Shown here one piece after another: positions 63,989 to 64,000 of a DNA stretch of 64,000 nucleotides (position 1 is the first letter of the stretch; every line of letters starts with the position of its first letter). The stretch is from assembly GCA_958510825.1 (NCBI GenBank), contig OY294046.1:50573794-50637793 (forward strand). The letters run 5' to 3'. The translations under genes and the position numbers were made by a program. Below the pieces are notes generated by a model. That model was not told the DNA's origin and made no database searches. It worked only from the letters and a program-made list of their open reading frames with translations. This DNA is from Brachypterus glaber. Lineage: Eukaryota; Arthropoda; Insecta; Coleoptera; Kateretidae.

Positions 63989-64000
63989 GTCGTGCTAAAT
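63989..64000 (+). CDS. Possible start of the next exon, cut by the window end
   Basis: GGTAATTTTTAG is followed by GTCGTGCTAAAT. Spliced to exon e (phase 1) this would continue the frame as S-R-A-N with no stop. Only four codons are visible and the pyrimidine tract is short, so this is a guess from phase alone. Confidence 0.25.

Overview
The window is a piece of a large, AT-rich, repeat-packed arthropod nuclear genome, most likely an insect. The evidence is spliced exons with GT..AG introns, tRNA-derived SINEs, 5'-truncated LINE tails, a Ty3/gypsy-type LTR element and a great many fold-back/MITE-like elements. Nothing bacterial or viral-genomic is present. I cannot name the species.

The only cellular gene I can support lies on the plus strand across nearly the whole window. 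Five exons (9359-9548, 9763-9876, 48803-48906, 57749-57940, 61015-61374) join with matching codon phases into one continuous 320-codon frame. It encodes, in order, a SUEL-type (galactose-binding, rhamnose-binding-like) lectin domain, a CUB domain and a sushi/CCP domain. The 5' exon(s) with start codon and signal peptide, and the 3' exons, are outside the window or not recognisable. A possible next exon begins at 63989, 12 bases before the window ends. One intron is about 38.9 kb and all larger introns are filled with transposable elements.

Region by region. 1-9358: upstream or intron sequence with a piggyBac-like TTAA MITE (2058-2901), a LINE 3' remnant (about 4565-4816), a 2.8-kb fold-back with a SINE in one arm (5002-7777) and a 0.7-kb fold-back (7918-8605). 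9359-9876: two lectin exons, with a tandem duplication that copies the 5' splice site. 9877-48802: the giant intron, holding an LTR retrotransposon deletion derivative on the minus strand (12444-18201, two 2034-bp LTRs), an 8-bp-TSD fold-back (18319-18850), TIR elements, fold-backs, two members of a CGAGGGG-ended family (23676-24646 and 29195-30692), a SINE and an RNase H-bearing LINE tail (about 43887-44718). 48907-57748: a fold-back (50441-54650) interrupted by a 3.06-kb CGAGGGG-ended element (50957-54020), plus an uninterrupted paralogue (56895-57717) that serves as the empty site. 57941-64000: further fold-backs, the CUB/sushi exon and small hairpin elements.

The most interesting signal is a set of three elements. 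Each has TIRs starting CGAGGGG, an 8-bp target-site duplication, and a subterminal array of roughly 9-10-bp repeats near both ends. The arrays keep the same orientation at both ends, but the repeat motif is completely different in each element.
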